Of a stretch of DNA of 38,800 nucleotides, positions 7,713 through 15,295 are shown piece by piece. This stretch comes from Betaproteobacteria bacterium. Its GTDB lineage: Bacteria > Pseudomonadota > Gammaproteobacteria > Burkholderiales > SG8-39. The translations under genes were made by a program, and so were the position numbers. The stretch spans positions 1 through 38,800 of the forward strand of contig JACQTO010000202.1 in assembly GCA_016210745.1 (NCBI GenBank), in the 5' to 3' direction. The notes beneath the pieces were generated by a model. It was given only the letters and a program-made list of their open reading frames with translations. It had not been told where the DNA came from and did no database searches. How positions within the stretch are numbered: position 1 is the stretch's first letter; each line of letters opens with the position of its first letter.

Positions 7713-9791
7713 TCAGCGTGGCACCGCCCGTACATCCACTGCGCGCGCGCCCTCGCCTTCGGCCAGCACTATCAGCGGGTTGACTTCCAGATCCGATAGC
7801 CATTCACGATGATCGAGAAACAGCCGCGAAAGACCGGCGACAGCGCGTGCGACCGCGGCGACATCGCGCGGCAGCTTGCCGCGGAAGGCGCCCAGAAGCG
7901 ATTTGGCGCGCAGTGACAGCAGCATTTCGCGCGCGATTTCCTCGTCCACCGGCAACAGCCGGATCGCCACATCGTTCAGCGCCTCGACAAACACCCCGCC
8001 TACGCCGACGATCATGAAAGGGCCGAACTGTGGATCGGCGCGTACGCCGATGATCATCTCCAGCCCCGAAACCATTTCCTGCACCAGATAGCCGTCGATA
8101 GCAGCTTTGGGGTCGCGCGCGCGCAATGCGCGAGTCATCGATTCGGCGGCGGCCCGCACCGCGGCCGCTTCCGTGAGGCCCAGCGCGACGCCCCCGACCT
8201 CGGTCTTGTGGCTCGCCTGGGGCGAGGCGATCTTCACCGCGACCGGAAAGCCGATCTCGGCGGCGACGGCAGCGGCTTCCTCGGGCGTTCTCGCCAGCGT
8301 GCTCCTCGGCGGGAGAAGCCCATGGTCGGCGAGCAGACGATCGAATGACGGCCCCGACAGGTTTTCCGCCTTGCCTCGCGCTGCAGGGATCGGCGCCACG
8401 GGCCGGCGCAGCGCCTCACCGTAGCGCACCAGTCCGCGGAGGGCCCGAACCGTTTCGGGCAGCCCCTGAAGGAACGGAACACCGGCCTCTTGCTGGAATT
8501 TTCTGCCTTCGTCGGTCACGTTCTGGGCCATGCGGCCGTAGACAATGACCGGTTTGTCGACCAGCTTGGCCACCTCGGAAAATACGGTCGGATCCAGCTG
8601 CTCGCCCGGCAATGACGGGAGCGACCCTTGCATCGCAATCAAATCCACGTTGGGGTCGACCGCGACGATCTTGCAGATATCGCTGAATTTCTTCGGCTGG
8701 GATGCGATCCCGGCCCCGGTGTCCAGCGGATTGTCGGCCGAAACCCCGGCATCGATGAGGCCGCGAAGTTTCTCGGAAGTTGCGGGGGTGAAGGTCGTGA
8801 CATCGAGACCCTCGTCACTCGCGTAATCCAGGAATAATCCCTTCGCGCCGCCGGAGAAACCGCTCATCGCAACGCGAGCGCCCTTGGGTATGCGGCCGGC
8901 CACAAACGCGAGGGTGGTGTCGATCAGGTCGTCGAGCGACGGGCAGCGGACGATGCCGGTCTTGTCGCATAGCGCATCGAACACGCGGTCGTTTCCAGCC
9001 AGCGCTCCCGTATGGCTTTTCGCCGCAGCCTTGCCCCTTTCGCTTCGCCCCACCTTCACCAGGATGATCGGCTTTTTCGCCGCAAGCGCTTTCTCCGCGA
9101 CGGCCATGAAAACCTCTGGCCTGCGCACGCCTTCGACCATGCAGGTGATGACTTTGGTGTTCTCGTCCTCGATCAGGAAATTGATGAAATCGGCAAGGTC
9201 GAGATTGAGTTCGTTGCCGCTCGATACCGCATAGGAGAATCCCAGGCCGCGCACCGCAGCCTGCTGGAGCCAGTACATGAACGTGCCGCCCGACTGGAAC
9301 ACGACCCCGACAGGGCCGGGCGGCAGCACGCGCACGCGGGAAGCCGGATAGAGCAGCTGCTTCTCGCGAATCGCGAGCGCACCCATGCAATTCGGTCCCG
9401 ATACGCGCAGGCCAGTCGACTCACACAGCGCCTTGACGGTCTGCGCCCGCGCTATTCCCTCGGCATTTCCGTCCTCGCCGAACCGCGCGGCGAAGATCAA
9501 CCCGCATTTGAGCCCGTGCGCGGCGCCCTCCGCGAGCACATCGGGAATGGCGGCGGCCGGAATGAGCATCAGCGCGACGTCGATCGGCTCGGGAAGCGAC
9601 GCGAAATTTGGATAGACCTTTCTGCCCCAGAGTTCCTTGCGTCCCGGATTTACCAAATAGATCTTTGCGGGAAATCCTGCGTATTCGAGGTTCTCGTAAA
9701 TCGCCTTGGGCCATCCGCCGGCTCCGGTCTCGGATGCGCCCACAATGGCGATGGTCTTGGCCTTCAGGAGCGCATCGGCGGAGCGAAACAT
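7713..9791 (-). CDS. ADP-forming acyl-CoA synthetase (acetate-CoA ligase ADP-forming/FerA-like)
   Basis: This 692-residue fused alpha-beta protein belongs to the nucleoside-diphosphate-forming acyl-CoA synthetases, which make acyl-CoA from acid, CoA and ATP through a phospho-histidine. Seen here: CoA-binding domain (about 1-130, IAIVGAS and SGPNCMG), ligase domains with the phosphorylated histidine in KSHTGALAG (H260), and a C-terminal ATP-grasp domain from about residue 475 with the second histidine motif SHKTEVGGVALG. Family members include archaeal acetyl-CoA synthetases and the Sphingobium feruloyl-CoA synthetase FerA. The position between a Bug receptor and a hydroxycinnamoyl-hydratase-like gene, all on one strand, suggests activation of an imported aryl or unsaturated acid. 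Ribosome site weak (AGAGAAAATCC). Confidence 0.87.
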   Translation of the reverse strand: MFRSADALLKAKTIAIVGASETGAGGWPKAIYENLEYAGFPAKIYLVNPGRKELWGRKVYPNFASLPEPIDVALMLIPAAAIPDVLAEGAAHGLKCGLIFAARFGEDGNAEGIARAQTVKALCESTGLRVSGPNCMGALAIREKQLLYPASRVRVLPPGPVGVVFQSGGTFMYWLQQAAVRGLGFSYAVSSGNELNLDLADFINFLIEDENTKVITCMVEGVRRPEVFMAVAEKALAAKKPIILVKVGRSERGKAAAKSHTGALAGNDRVFDALCDKTGIVRCPSLDDLIDTTLAFVAGRIPKGARVAMSGFSGGAKGLFLDYASDEGLDVTTFTPATSEKLRGLIDAGVSADNPLDTGAGIASQPKKFSDICKIVAVDPNVDLIAMQGSLPSLPGEQLDPTVFSEVAKLVDKPVIVYGRMAQNVTDEGRKFQQEAGVPFLQGLPETVRALRGLVRYGEALRRPVAPIPAARGKAENLSGPSFDRLLADHGLLPPRSTLARTPEEAAAVAAEIGFPVAVKIASPQASHKTEVGGVALGLTEAAAVRAAAESMTRALRARDPKAAIDGYLVQEMVSGLEMIIGVRADPQFGPFMIVGVGGVFVEALNDVAIRLLPVDEEIAREMLLSLRAKSLLGAFRGKLPRDVAAVARAVAGLSRLFLDHREWLSDLEVNPLIVLAEGEGARAVDVRAVPR

Positions 9792-9923
9792 GGATTTTCT
9801 CTATGAAAAACGGGCGACTGAGTCACCCGGCAAGCTGCGTATTGTCTATCGAAGGCGAAAATATGTCCAGTCTGATCATCAAATCCGGTAGACCAATGCG
9901 CACTCGCTTTTGCTTTTGTCCAG

Positions 9924-9951
9924 GCGTAAATGGGCTGCCGCCCATTTACGC
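9924..9951. terminator. Hairpin between the Bug receptor and the acyl-CoA synthetase
   Basis: GCGTAAATGGGC (9924-9935) pairs perfectly with 9940-9951 around a TGCC loop. It follows the receptor stop by 17 bases in the direction of transcription. No T-run follows, so it may attenuate or protect an mRNA end rather than terminate by itself. Confidence 0.4.
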
Positions 9952-9967
9952 GAGACTCGATAGCGTA

Positions 9968-11044
9968 CTAATGCGTCGCGGCGATGTACTTGCGCAGAAA
10001 ACTTACGAACGAAGGCTGAACGTTGCCCAGTTCCGCAATGATGCGCTCCCCGTCAGCGCCCAGGACAAAACGGGGCTTGGCCTTGACGATCTTCTCATAA
10101 TCGGCGATGTACGCAGGATCCTTTGCCAGTTTCTCGAAAGCGCTGCGCATCTCGGCGACGGCTGCCGGTGGCGCGTTCGGCGGCATGAATGCCGTGCGGT
10201 ACATGCTGTCCATCAACCGGGTCAGCATCTGCAGAGCCTGCCACTTTTCGCCGGCGGGCATTGCATCCTTTCCCCAAACCTCCTTGTACACCTCGAGAAA
10301 CGCAGGAACGTCCGGCAGTTCCGGGCTGCGACCGAAAGAACCGTCGGCGCGGACGTTGTCGTACTGCAACACGGGCATTGCGATCCCGGTGTCGACCAGA
10401 TTCGGCTTCACCGAGCTGGACCAGCTCGAAAGCGAGGTATTGGAAAGTTGGATATGGCCTTGCCGAACCGCCACCTCGACATCGTACAAGCCCTTGTACC
10501 CGGGAATGGTTTCATACTTCGCCCCGAGCATATCGAGCGCGAGCCGCATGCGAATCGTCGAATGACTGTTCGGCGCGAGGGCTCCCGCCTTGAACAGCTG
10601 GGCTTTCGGCACATCGGCCGCCTTGTTGATTCCCGGGGCCGTATCGCGGCGTACATAAAGAACCGTCGGTTGCTGGTGTCCAGCGATGAACTTGAAATCG
10701 TTATAGCGCACGTGCAGGGTCGGTTCCTGGATGATCTGGTCTATCGGATTCCAGGTGAAGAAACCCAGCGTCAGCCGGTCCCTGGCCGAGGCCTCGCCGA
10801 GCTGATTCACTCCGATTCTTCCGCCGGCGCCGCCCACATTGCGCACGACCACGCTGGTCACGCCTTGCAGGTATTTCGGCAGATGCTTTGCGATAACCCG
10901 TGCATCGATGTCCGCGGGACCTCCCGCTGAATAATTGACGATGACGGTGACGACCTGCCCGGCGAACTGCTGGGCGAAAGCGGCGTTTCCGAATGCAAGC
11001 AGCAGCGCAAACAACAATGCAGGAACCAACTTTATCGCCGGCAT
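9968..11044 (-). CDS. Bug/TctC-family periplasmic solute-binding protein
   Basis: The 358-residue protein has a Sec signal peptide (MPAIKLVPALLFALLLAFG, cleavage after AFA at about residue 24) and the TctC-type fold, with the first-strand motif VTVIVNYSAGGPADIDARVIAKHLPKYL. Such receptors capture carboxylated compounds in the periplasm, sometimes for a TctAB membrane partner and often without one. It is a divergent member: the usual P-Y-x-x-G loop is altered and the C-terminal half carries PNAPPAAVAEM in place of the common PAGTP. It is upstream of the ADP-forming acyl-CoA synthetase on the same strand, suggesting a shared substrate, probably an organic or aromatic acid. No TctA or TctB gene is present. 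Confidence 0.82.
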   Translation of the reverse strand: MPAIKLVPALLFALLLAFGNAAFAQQFAGQVVTVIVNYSAGGPADIDARVIAKHLPKYLQGVTSVVVRNVGGAGGRIGVNQLGEASARDRLTLGFFTWNPIDQIIQEPTLHVRYNDFKFIAGHQQPTVLYVRRDTAPGINKAADVPKAQLFKAGALAPNSHSTIRMRLALDMLGAKYETIPGYKGLYDVEVAVRQGHIQLSNTSLSSWSSSVKPNLVDTGIAMPVLQYDNVRADGSFGRSPELPDVPAFLEVYKEVWGKDAMPAGEKWQALQMLTRLMDSMYRTAFMPPNAPPAAVAEMRSAFEKLAKDPAYIADYEKIVKAKPRFVLGADGERIIAELGNVQPSFVSFLRKYIAATH

Positions 11045-11462
11045 GGTAGCGTCCTCGATGGGTTTGAAAAGAAGTCAAAAATCCCACCACTCGCTCTCCC
11101 GGGAAATGGGGAAAGTCGAATAGCAGAGACGCCGCAAGGGTCCGCGAGAGGCGCAAGCAGCGCCGCAGAAAGCAAACCGAACAATGGCTTTATCGCTGGC
11201 ATGGTGGTATCCAAAATTTTGTTATAGGCATGGGCGCGGCGCCTTTTCCCCGAATCGGCGCGATTCTGATTTTTTTATTCACAACTTGGGACAAGAGAAC
11301 CTGCGGAAAAAGTCTACTCTCCCGGGGTTGGAATGAAAAGCTGCCGCAGGGCTTTTCGCCCGCCCGAAGCCTGTGCCGAGCGGTCATAGCCAATATCCCG
11401 GATAATGCAACTTCGGTGCGGGCCCGCCGCGACGGCGCGCCGCTTGACCATGGCAGCGCTCG
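11045..11462. other. 418-base divergent intergenic region
   Basis: This gap separates the minus-strand Bug receptor from the plus-strand MFS gene and must hold both promoters. An AT-rich tract at 11263-11285 (GATTTTTTTATTCACAAC) is the likeliest promoter area. The receptor-proximal part holds a decayed second copy of the receptor's first codons. No RNA gene was recognised. Confidence 0.5.
11143..11202 (-). pseudogene. Remnant of a duplicated Bug-receptor signal peptide
   Basis: An ATG at 11202 opens a frame reading MPAIKPLFGLLSAALLAPLA, close to the intact receptor's MPAIKLVPALLFALLLAFG. The DNA matches too (CTTTATCGCTGGCATGGT against CTTTATCGCCGGCATGGT). After about 20 codons the frame loses all similarity, and no mature receptor sequence follows. 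It is best read as a fragment left by a local duplication or by deletion of a tandem receptor gene. Confidence 0.4.
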
Positions 11463-12599
11463 GTGCCCTTCTACTCCCTGATCTTTTTTTCCGCCCTCCT
11501 TCACTCGGTATTCGCCGGCGCCCGGGTGACGGTTTCCCTGTACGCGATCCACCTCCAGGCATCCCCTCTCGAAATCGGCGCGGTAATGGCGCTGTTCGGT
11601 CTGCTGCCGATGATTTTTTCGGTCAGCACCGGCCGGCTCGTCGACGGCATTGGAGCGCGAACGCCGATGCTGGCCGGTGCCGTGATGGTCTCTCTTGGCG
11701 GCCTAGTGCCGTTCGTGTTTCCCTCGCTGGAAATGCTCTATGCCGCCAGCGCACTGGTCGGAACGGGATTCATGTTCTACGGAATTTCGGTGCAGAACAT
11801 CGTCGGCTTGATCGGCAAGCCGGAGGACCGCAATTCCAATTTCAGCGTGCTCGCCTTGTCGTTCTCCGCCTCGTCGTTCGCCGGACCCCTCGCTTCGGGC
11901 CTCGCCATCGATGCATTCGGACACCGCTACTGGTTTCTGGTTCTTGCCGTCGTGCCCCTGGCGACCATCGTTGCGGTCGCGAGCAACCGGCTTGGATTGC
12001 CGCAAGTGCGCCGGCACGGCCGGCGCGCCGCACCCAAACGCCTCGCTGATCTGCTGCGCCCACCCAGAATGCGCGTCGTATTCATCGTCACGGCGCTGCA
12101 CGCGATGGCCTGGGAAATGTTCCAGTTCGTCACGCCGATCTACGGCGTGCAAATAGGCCTGTCGGCATCGGCGATCGGCATGGTCATAGCGTCATTCGCT
12201 GCGGCGACCTTCGCCATCCGGGTGGCGCTGGCGTTCTTCGCGCAGAAAATTTCGGCCTTCGTGCTGCTCAGGGCCGCAGTCTTCCTCGCGGCGACGACGT
12301 TCGCGCTGTTTCCCTTGGTGGTCAACGTGGTGCTGCTCGCCGCCCTCGCCTTCGCGCTCGGGGTCGGGCTGGGCAGCGGGCAGCCCATGGTGATGGCGTT
12401 GCTGCACGACACCATGCCGGAAGGGCGAACGGGCGAGGCGGTGGGGCTTCGCACCACCATCATCAATACCGGCCAAGTGGCGATGCCGATTTTCTTTGGC
12501 GCCCTGGGCACGGTATTAGGCGTGGCGCCCGTGTACTGGGCGGTGGCCGTAATACTGGCTGCCGGAGGCAAGTTCGGGTTCAGACACCGCGCAAGCTGA
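11463..12599 (+). CDS. Major facilitator superfamily transporter
   Basis: The 378-residue inner-membrane protein has about 12 hydrophobic helices in two six-helix halves. The MFS loop-2/3 signature is present as GRLVDGIGARTPMLAG (about 58-73), and a basic cytoplasmic linker RRHGRRAAPKRLADLLRPPRMR separates the halves. Helix 5 region GLGSGQPMVMALLHDTMPEGRTGEAVGLRTT in the second half is typical of drug/metabolite-exporter-like members. The start is a GTG at 11463 with a poor ribosome site; the frame has no better ATG. Substrate unknown. It stands alone between two Bug receptor genes; co-regulation with the downstream receptor is possible because both are on the plus strand, 277 bases apart. 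Confidence 0.85.
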   Translation: MPFYSLIFFSALLHSVFAGARVTVSLYAIHLQASPLEIGAVMALFGLLPMIFSVSTGRLVDGIGARTPMLAGAVMVSLGGLVPFVFPSLEMLYAASALVGTGFMFYGISVQNIVGLIGKPEDRNSNFSVLALSFSASSFAGPLASGLAIDAFGHRYWFLVLAVVPLATIVAVASNRLGLPQVRRHGRRAAPKRLADLLRPPRMRVVFIVTALHAMAWEMFQFVTPIYGVQIGLSASAIGMVIASFAAATFAIRVALAFFAQKISAFVLLRAAVFLAATTFALFPLVVNVVLLAALAFALGVGLGSGQPMVMALLHDTMPEGRTGEAVGLRTTIINTGQVAMPIFFGALGTVLGVAPVYWAVAVILAAGGKFGFRHRAS

Positions 12600-12628
12600 G
12601 TCGTGCGAAGCCGGCGGAAATGCCCTTG

Positions 12629-12675
12629 GCGTCGTATTCGACAGTGCGTCGTATTCGACAGCGTCGGATTCGACA
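12629..12675 (+). repeat. Three short tandem units GCGTCGTATTCGACA
   Basis: The 15-base unit occurs at 12629-12643 and 12646-12660 (identical) and at 12661-12675 (one base different). Each unit contains GTCG and CGAC half-sites four bases apart. The array lies about 200 bases before the second Bug receptor and could be a multi-site operator or a simple slippage repeat. Confidence 0.6.
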
Positions 12676-12876
12676 GTTGATGCAATCGTCAATCCCGGGT
12701 AGCCTATGCCCCCTAAACCGCGATCCCTAAATGCGCTCATTTGTAGGGGACATCGTATCGGCTTTCAAATAGCGGTGAAAAATCAAGCAATAGCGTGCCG
12801 CAAGGCCTGTTTGACCAGGCGGTACGACATGGAAAATAAGTTCACTAATTACAGGGCAATAACTGGAGTAAACACA

Positions 12877-13875
12877 ATGAAGATCGCATTTAAAGTTTGG
12901 GGCCTCATCCTAGCGTGCGCGCTTGGCGTCGTTTCCGTCGAATCGACCGCGCAAAGCTTCCCGAGCCGGCCGATAAAATTGATAGTGGGGTATCCGCCCG
13001 GCGGGACCAACGACATATTGCCGCGCATCATCAGCCCGACGCTCGCCGAACGCCTGGGTCAGCCGGTGCTGGTGGAGAACAAGCCGGGCGCCGATGCGAT
13101 GATCGCCACCGAATTCGTTGCCCGTGCCGAACCCGATGGGTACACGATCCTGGTCGGCGCGAGCGGACAGATGGTCTACAGTCCCGCGCTCTGGGCCCAC
13201 AATCCCGGAATGATCACCCGCAAGCCCTACGATCCGCTGAAGGATTTTCTCCCGATCACCATGATCGGGTCGGATCCCATCGTGTTCGCCGTTAATCCGT
13301 CGGTCAAGGCCAACACGATCAAAGAATTGATCGCACTCGCGAAGGCCAACCCCGGGAAACTGTTCTACTCCTCCGGCGCGCCCCCCTTCTTCGTGGCGAC
13401 CGAGACCTTCAAGAGGGTCGCAGGAGTGGATCTGACCTACGTGCCCTACAAGGGCAGCGCCGCATCGGTCAACGGCGCCGTCGCCGGCGAGGTGCAGGTG
13501 CATGCGGGATCGGTCGGACCGGCGCTATCGCAAATACGGGCCGGGAAGCTTCGCCCACTGGCGGTCACCAGCGCCAAGAGAGACCCTGTCCTTCCCGATG
13601 TTCCGACCGTGCGTGAATCGGGACTCGATTTCGAAGGCGGTATGTGGACCGGACTTTACGCCCCCGCCGGAACGCCCAGGGCGATCATCGACAAGCTCTA
13701 CAGCGAGCTTTCCGTCATTCTTAAGTCCGACGCCACCAAGACTCGTTTCGCGAACCTCGGCTACGATACCAATCAGCTTGGACTGTCGCCGGAGGAATTG
13801 GGCGCCTACCACCGGGCCCAGCTCACCAGGTGGACGAAAGCGATCAAGGACTACAACATTCGCATAATCAAGTAG
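12877..13875 (+). CDS. Bug/TctC-family periplasmic solute-binding protein
   Basis: This 332-residue protein is a classical Bug receptor. It has a signal peptide to about residue 28 (ILACALGVVSVESTAQ), the first-lobe motif SFPSRPIKLIVGYPPGGTNDILPR, the VLVENKPGADAMIA loop, the family block YVPYKGSAASVNGAVAGEV, and the late LPDVPTVRESG and APAGTPRAIIDKL segments. It should bind a small carboxylate in the periplasm. The start at 12877 has GGAG eight bases upstream; the frame runs further 5' without signal-peptide character. It converges with the thiamine-diphosphate decarboxylase genes. Being close to consensus, it differs clearly from the receptor at 10-11 kb and probably has another ligand. 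Confidence 0.9.
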   Translation: MKIAFKVWGLILACALGVVSVESTAQSFPSRPIKLIVGYPPGGTNDILPRIISPTLAERLGQPVLVENKPGADAMIATEFVARAEPDGYTILVGASGQMVYSPALWAHNPGMITRKPYDPLKDFLPITMIGSDPIVFAVNPSVKANTIKELIALAKANPGKLFYSSGAPPFFVATETFKRVAGVDLTYVPYKGSAASVNGAVAGEVQVHAGSVGPALSQIRAGKLRPLAVTSAKRDPVLPDVPTVRESGLDFEGGMWTGLYAPAGTPRAIIDKLYSELSVILKSDATKTRFANLGYDTNQLGLSPEELGAYHRAQLTRWTKAIKDYNIRIIK

Positions 13876-13921
13876 TCAAGGCGAGGGGCATCAGGAAGTA
13901 TCCTCAACCTCCGTCATGGCT

Positions 13922-13950
13922 CGATCATGGCCGATAGTCGGCCATGATCG
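13922..13950. terminator. Hairpin between convergent genes
   Basis: CGATCATGGCCGA (13922-13934) pairs perfectly with 13938-13950 around TAG. It lies in the 97-base gap between two convergent stop codons (13875 and 13973), the place expected for a two-way transcript end. It lacks a U-tract on either side, so the call rests on stem and position. Confidence 0.5.
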
Positions 13951-13972
13951 GCCTTCGGGGCATACTCCCGTA

Positions 13973-14545
13973 TCACCAATTCCGCTTGAGCGCCTGCATG
14001 AAGCGCAGCTTCACTTCCTGCCCGTCGCGTGAGGGCAACACACGAGCCGGCTCTTCGGTGCCGACCCGTGCGTGAACCAGCACGGGACCGATATTCGCGT
14101 GCAGCGCGCGCCGCGCATTTTCGATGTCTTGCGCCTGTGCGATCGAGATCACGGTCTTGAAACGGCACGCTTGCGCGATCCCGCTCAAATCGATTCCGGC
14201 ATGGGTATGGCTCGCCTGCATGCCGGTCTCGCCGTAGTGCTCGTTGTCGAGAACCACGATCGCGAGATTGGCAGGCTGCTTGACGCCGATCGTGGCGAGG
14301 CTGCCCAGACCCATCAGCATTTCGCCGTCGCCGGTAATGACGGCGACCGATCGGTCGGGAAGAGCCAGCGCGAGTCCAAGGCCGACCATCGCCGCGCCGC
14401 CCATCGCGCCCCATAGATAGAAGTTGAGCGAGGCATCCCCGCACGCGGCAACGTCGTAGGTCGGAGCCCCCAAAGCGCTGACGACCAGCAGATCGCCTCG
14501 GTCGGAGAGCAACCGCTTGACGATTTCGCGCCGGTCGAACGACAT
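13973..14545 (-). CDS. Thiamine-diphosphate decarboxylase, beta (cofactor-binding) subunit, ComE/phosphonopyruvate-decarboxylase-like
   Basis: The 190-residue protein is the pyrophosphate-binding half of a split thiamine-diphosphate enzyme. The magnesium/diphosphate motif starts GDGEMLMGLG (72-81) and ends at N101, followed by EHYGETGMQ, the segment characteristic of sulfopyruvate and phosphonopyruvate decarboxylases. Its ATG at 14545 shares one base with the alpha-subunit stop (TGATG), with GGGAG upstream, so translation is coupled and an alpha-beta complex is expected. A longer open frame in the same phase runs back into the alpha gene and is rejected. The natural 2-oxo acid is unknown: neither sulfolactate nor phosphonate genes are nearby. 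Confidence 0.85.
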   Translation of the reverse strand: MSFDRREIVKRLLSDRGDLLVVSALGAPTYDVAACGDASLNFYLWGAMGGAAMVGLGLALALPDRSVAVITGDGEMLMGLGSLATIGVKQPANLAIVVLDNEHYGETGMQASHTHAGIDLSGIAQACRFKTVISIAQAQDIENARRALHANIGPVLVHARVGTEEPARVLPSRDGQEVKLRFMQALKRNW

Positions 14546-15075
14546 CAGCGCTCCCATTTCTTGCGGCCGAGCAATCGTTGAGACAACAGCACGGCGACCG
14601 GAAGATCGCCGTCGAACGCCATATCGCAGGCCGAGCCGGCCATGTCGTCGACGTCGGCCGCTTCGTCGATGCGGTGGATGAGGAAATTGCTTTGGCGCAA
14701 TGTCGCTTCCGTGATCGAACCCATGGCGACCTGCCAGGGATTGAACTCGCCATACTGCCCGCGCATGGTCACGAGGATAAGGCAGGGAAAGCGGCAATTG
14801 TGCAGCAGCGAAAACATGTTCACGCAATTGCCCACACCGCTGCTTTGCATCAGCAAAGCGCAGCGCTGCCCGCCAAGCGCTGCGCCGGCGGCCAGGGCAA
14901 CGCCCTCTTCCTCGGTGGTGAGCACCACGTCGGCGATCTCGGGATCGCCCTTGCAGGCATCGATAAGCCTGCTATGGCCGGCGTCCGGCACATAGCCCAC
15001 CTGCCTTATGCCGACCCGCTTGAAGTGCGCATAAATCAGGTCCGGCCATGCCGGCGAGTTTTCCATAGCTGCCAT
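14545..15075 (-). CDS. Thiamine-diphosphate decarboxylase, alpha (PYR-domain) subunit, ComD-like
   Basis: This 176-residue protein is the PYR half matching the beta subunit downstream. It has the cofactor-activating glutamate in LTTEEEGVALAAGAALGG (about 53-70), then LMQSSGVGNCVNMFSLL and the MRGQYGEFNPWQ stretch of ComD-type proteins. Together the pair should decarboxylate, or couple to CoA or aldehyde, a small 2-oxo acid in the cytoplasm. The start at 15075 has GGGAAG seven bases upstream; MENSP at 15066 is possible. The 5' region carries the family-B hairpin element (15127-15261), so expression may depend on it. Confidence 0.83.
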   Translation of the reverse strand: MAAMENSPAWPDLIYAHFKRVGIRQVGYVPDAGHSRLIDACKGDPEIADVVLTTEEEGVALAAGAALGGQRCALLMQSSGVGNCVNMFSLLHNCRFPCLILVTMRGQYGEFNPWQVAMGSITEATLRQSNFLIHRIDEAADVDDMAGSACDMAFDGDLPVAVLLSQRLLGRKKWER

Positions 15076-15126
15076 TCAGTTCTTCCCGCGATCAATCCCG
15101 GTACTTCAGACACCCACGCCGAAGCA

Positions 15127-15261
15127 CTCGGAATCAGCGGGCGGTGTTTTTTGCCTTTAATCGATCTCCCCCTTTTGTTCAGTTGCGAAGTCGCAACTGA
15201 ACAAAAGGGGGAGACATGACAAAAGCAAATCCTCACCAATATCGTCAACCTTCATCTTGAT
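15127..15261 (-). repeat. Family-B intergenic element, copy 1, with 23-bp perfect hairpin
   Basis: Arms 15166-15188 and 15191-15213 are exact reverse complements, nearly without a loop. The flanks (TTGCCTTTAATCGAT on one side, AAAAGCAAAT...CGTCAACC on the other) match copy 2 at 18379-18506. Paired bases in the stem differ between the copies in a compensated way. The element fills the gap between the acyl-CoA dehydrogenase stop and the decarboxylase alpha start. On the minus strand TTGACG (15248-15243) offers a -35-like site ahead of the hairpin. Confidence 0.7.
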
Positions 15262-15295
15262 ATGGGAGCCTGCGATCTGCTGTGAATCCCCTAAC

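Noticed and set aside
13914..14753. 279-codon frame overlapping both decarboxylase subunits
   Set aside because: It is out of phase with both subunits, and the composition is Arg/Ser-rich without motifs.
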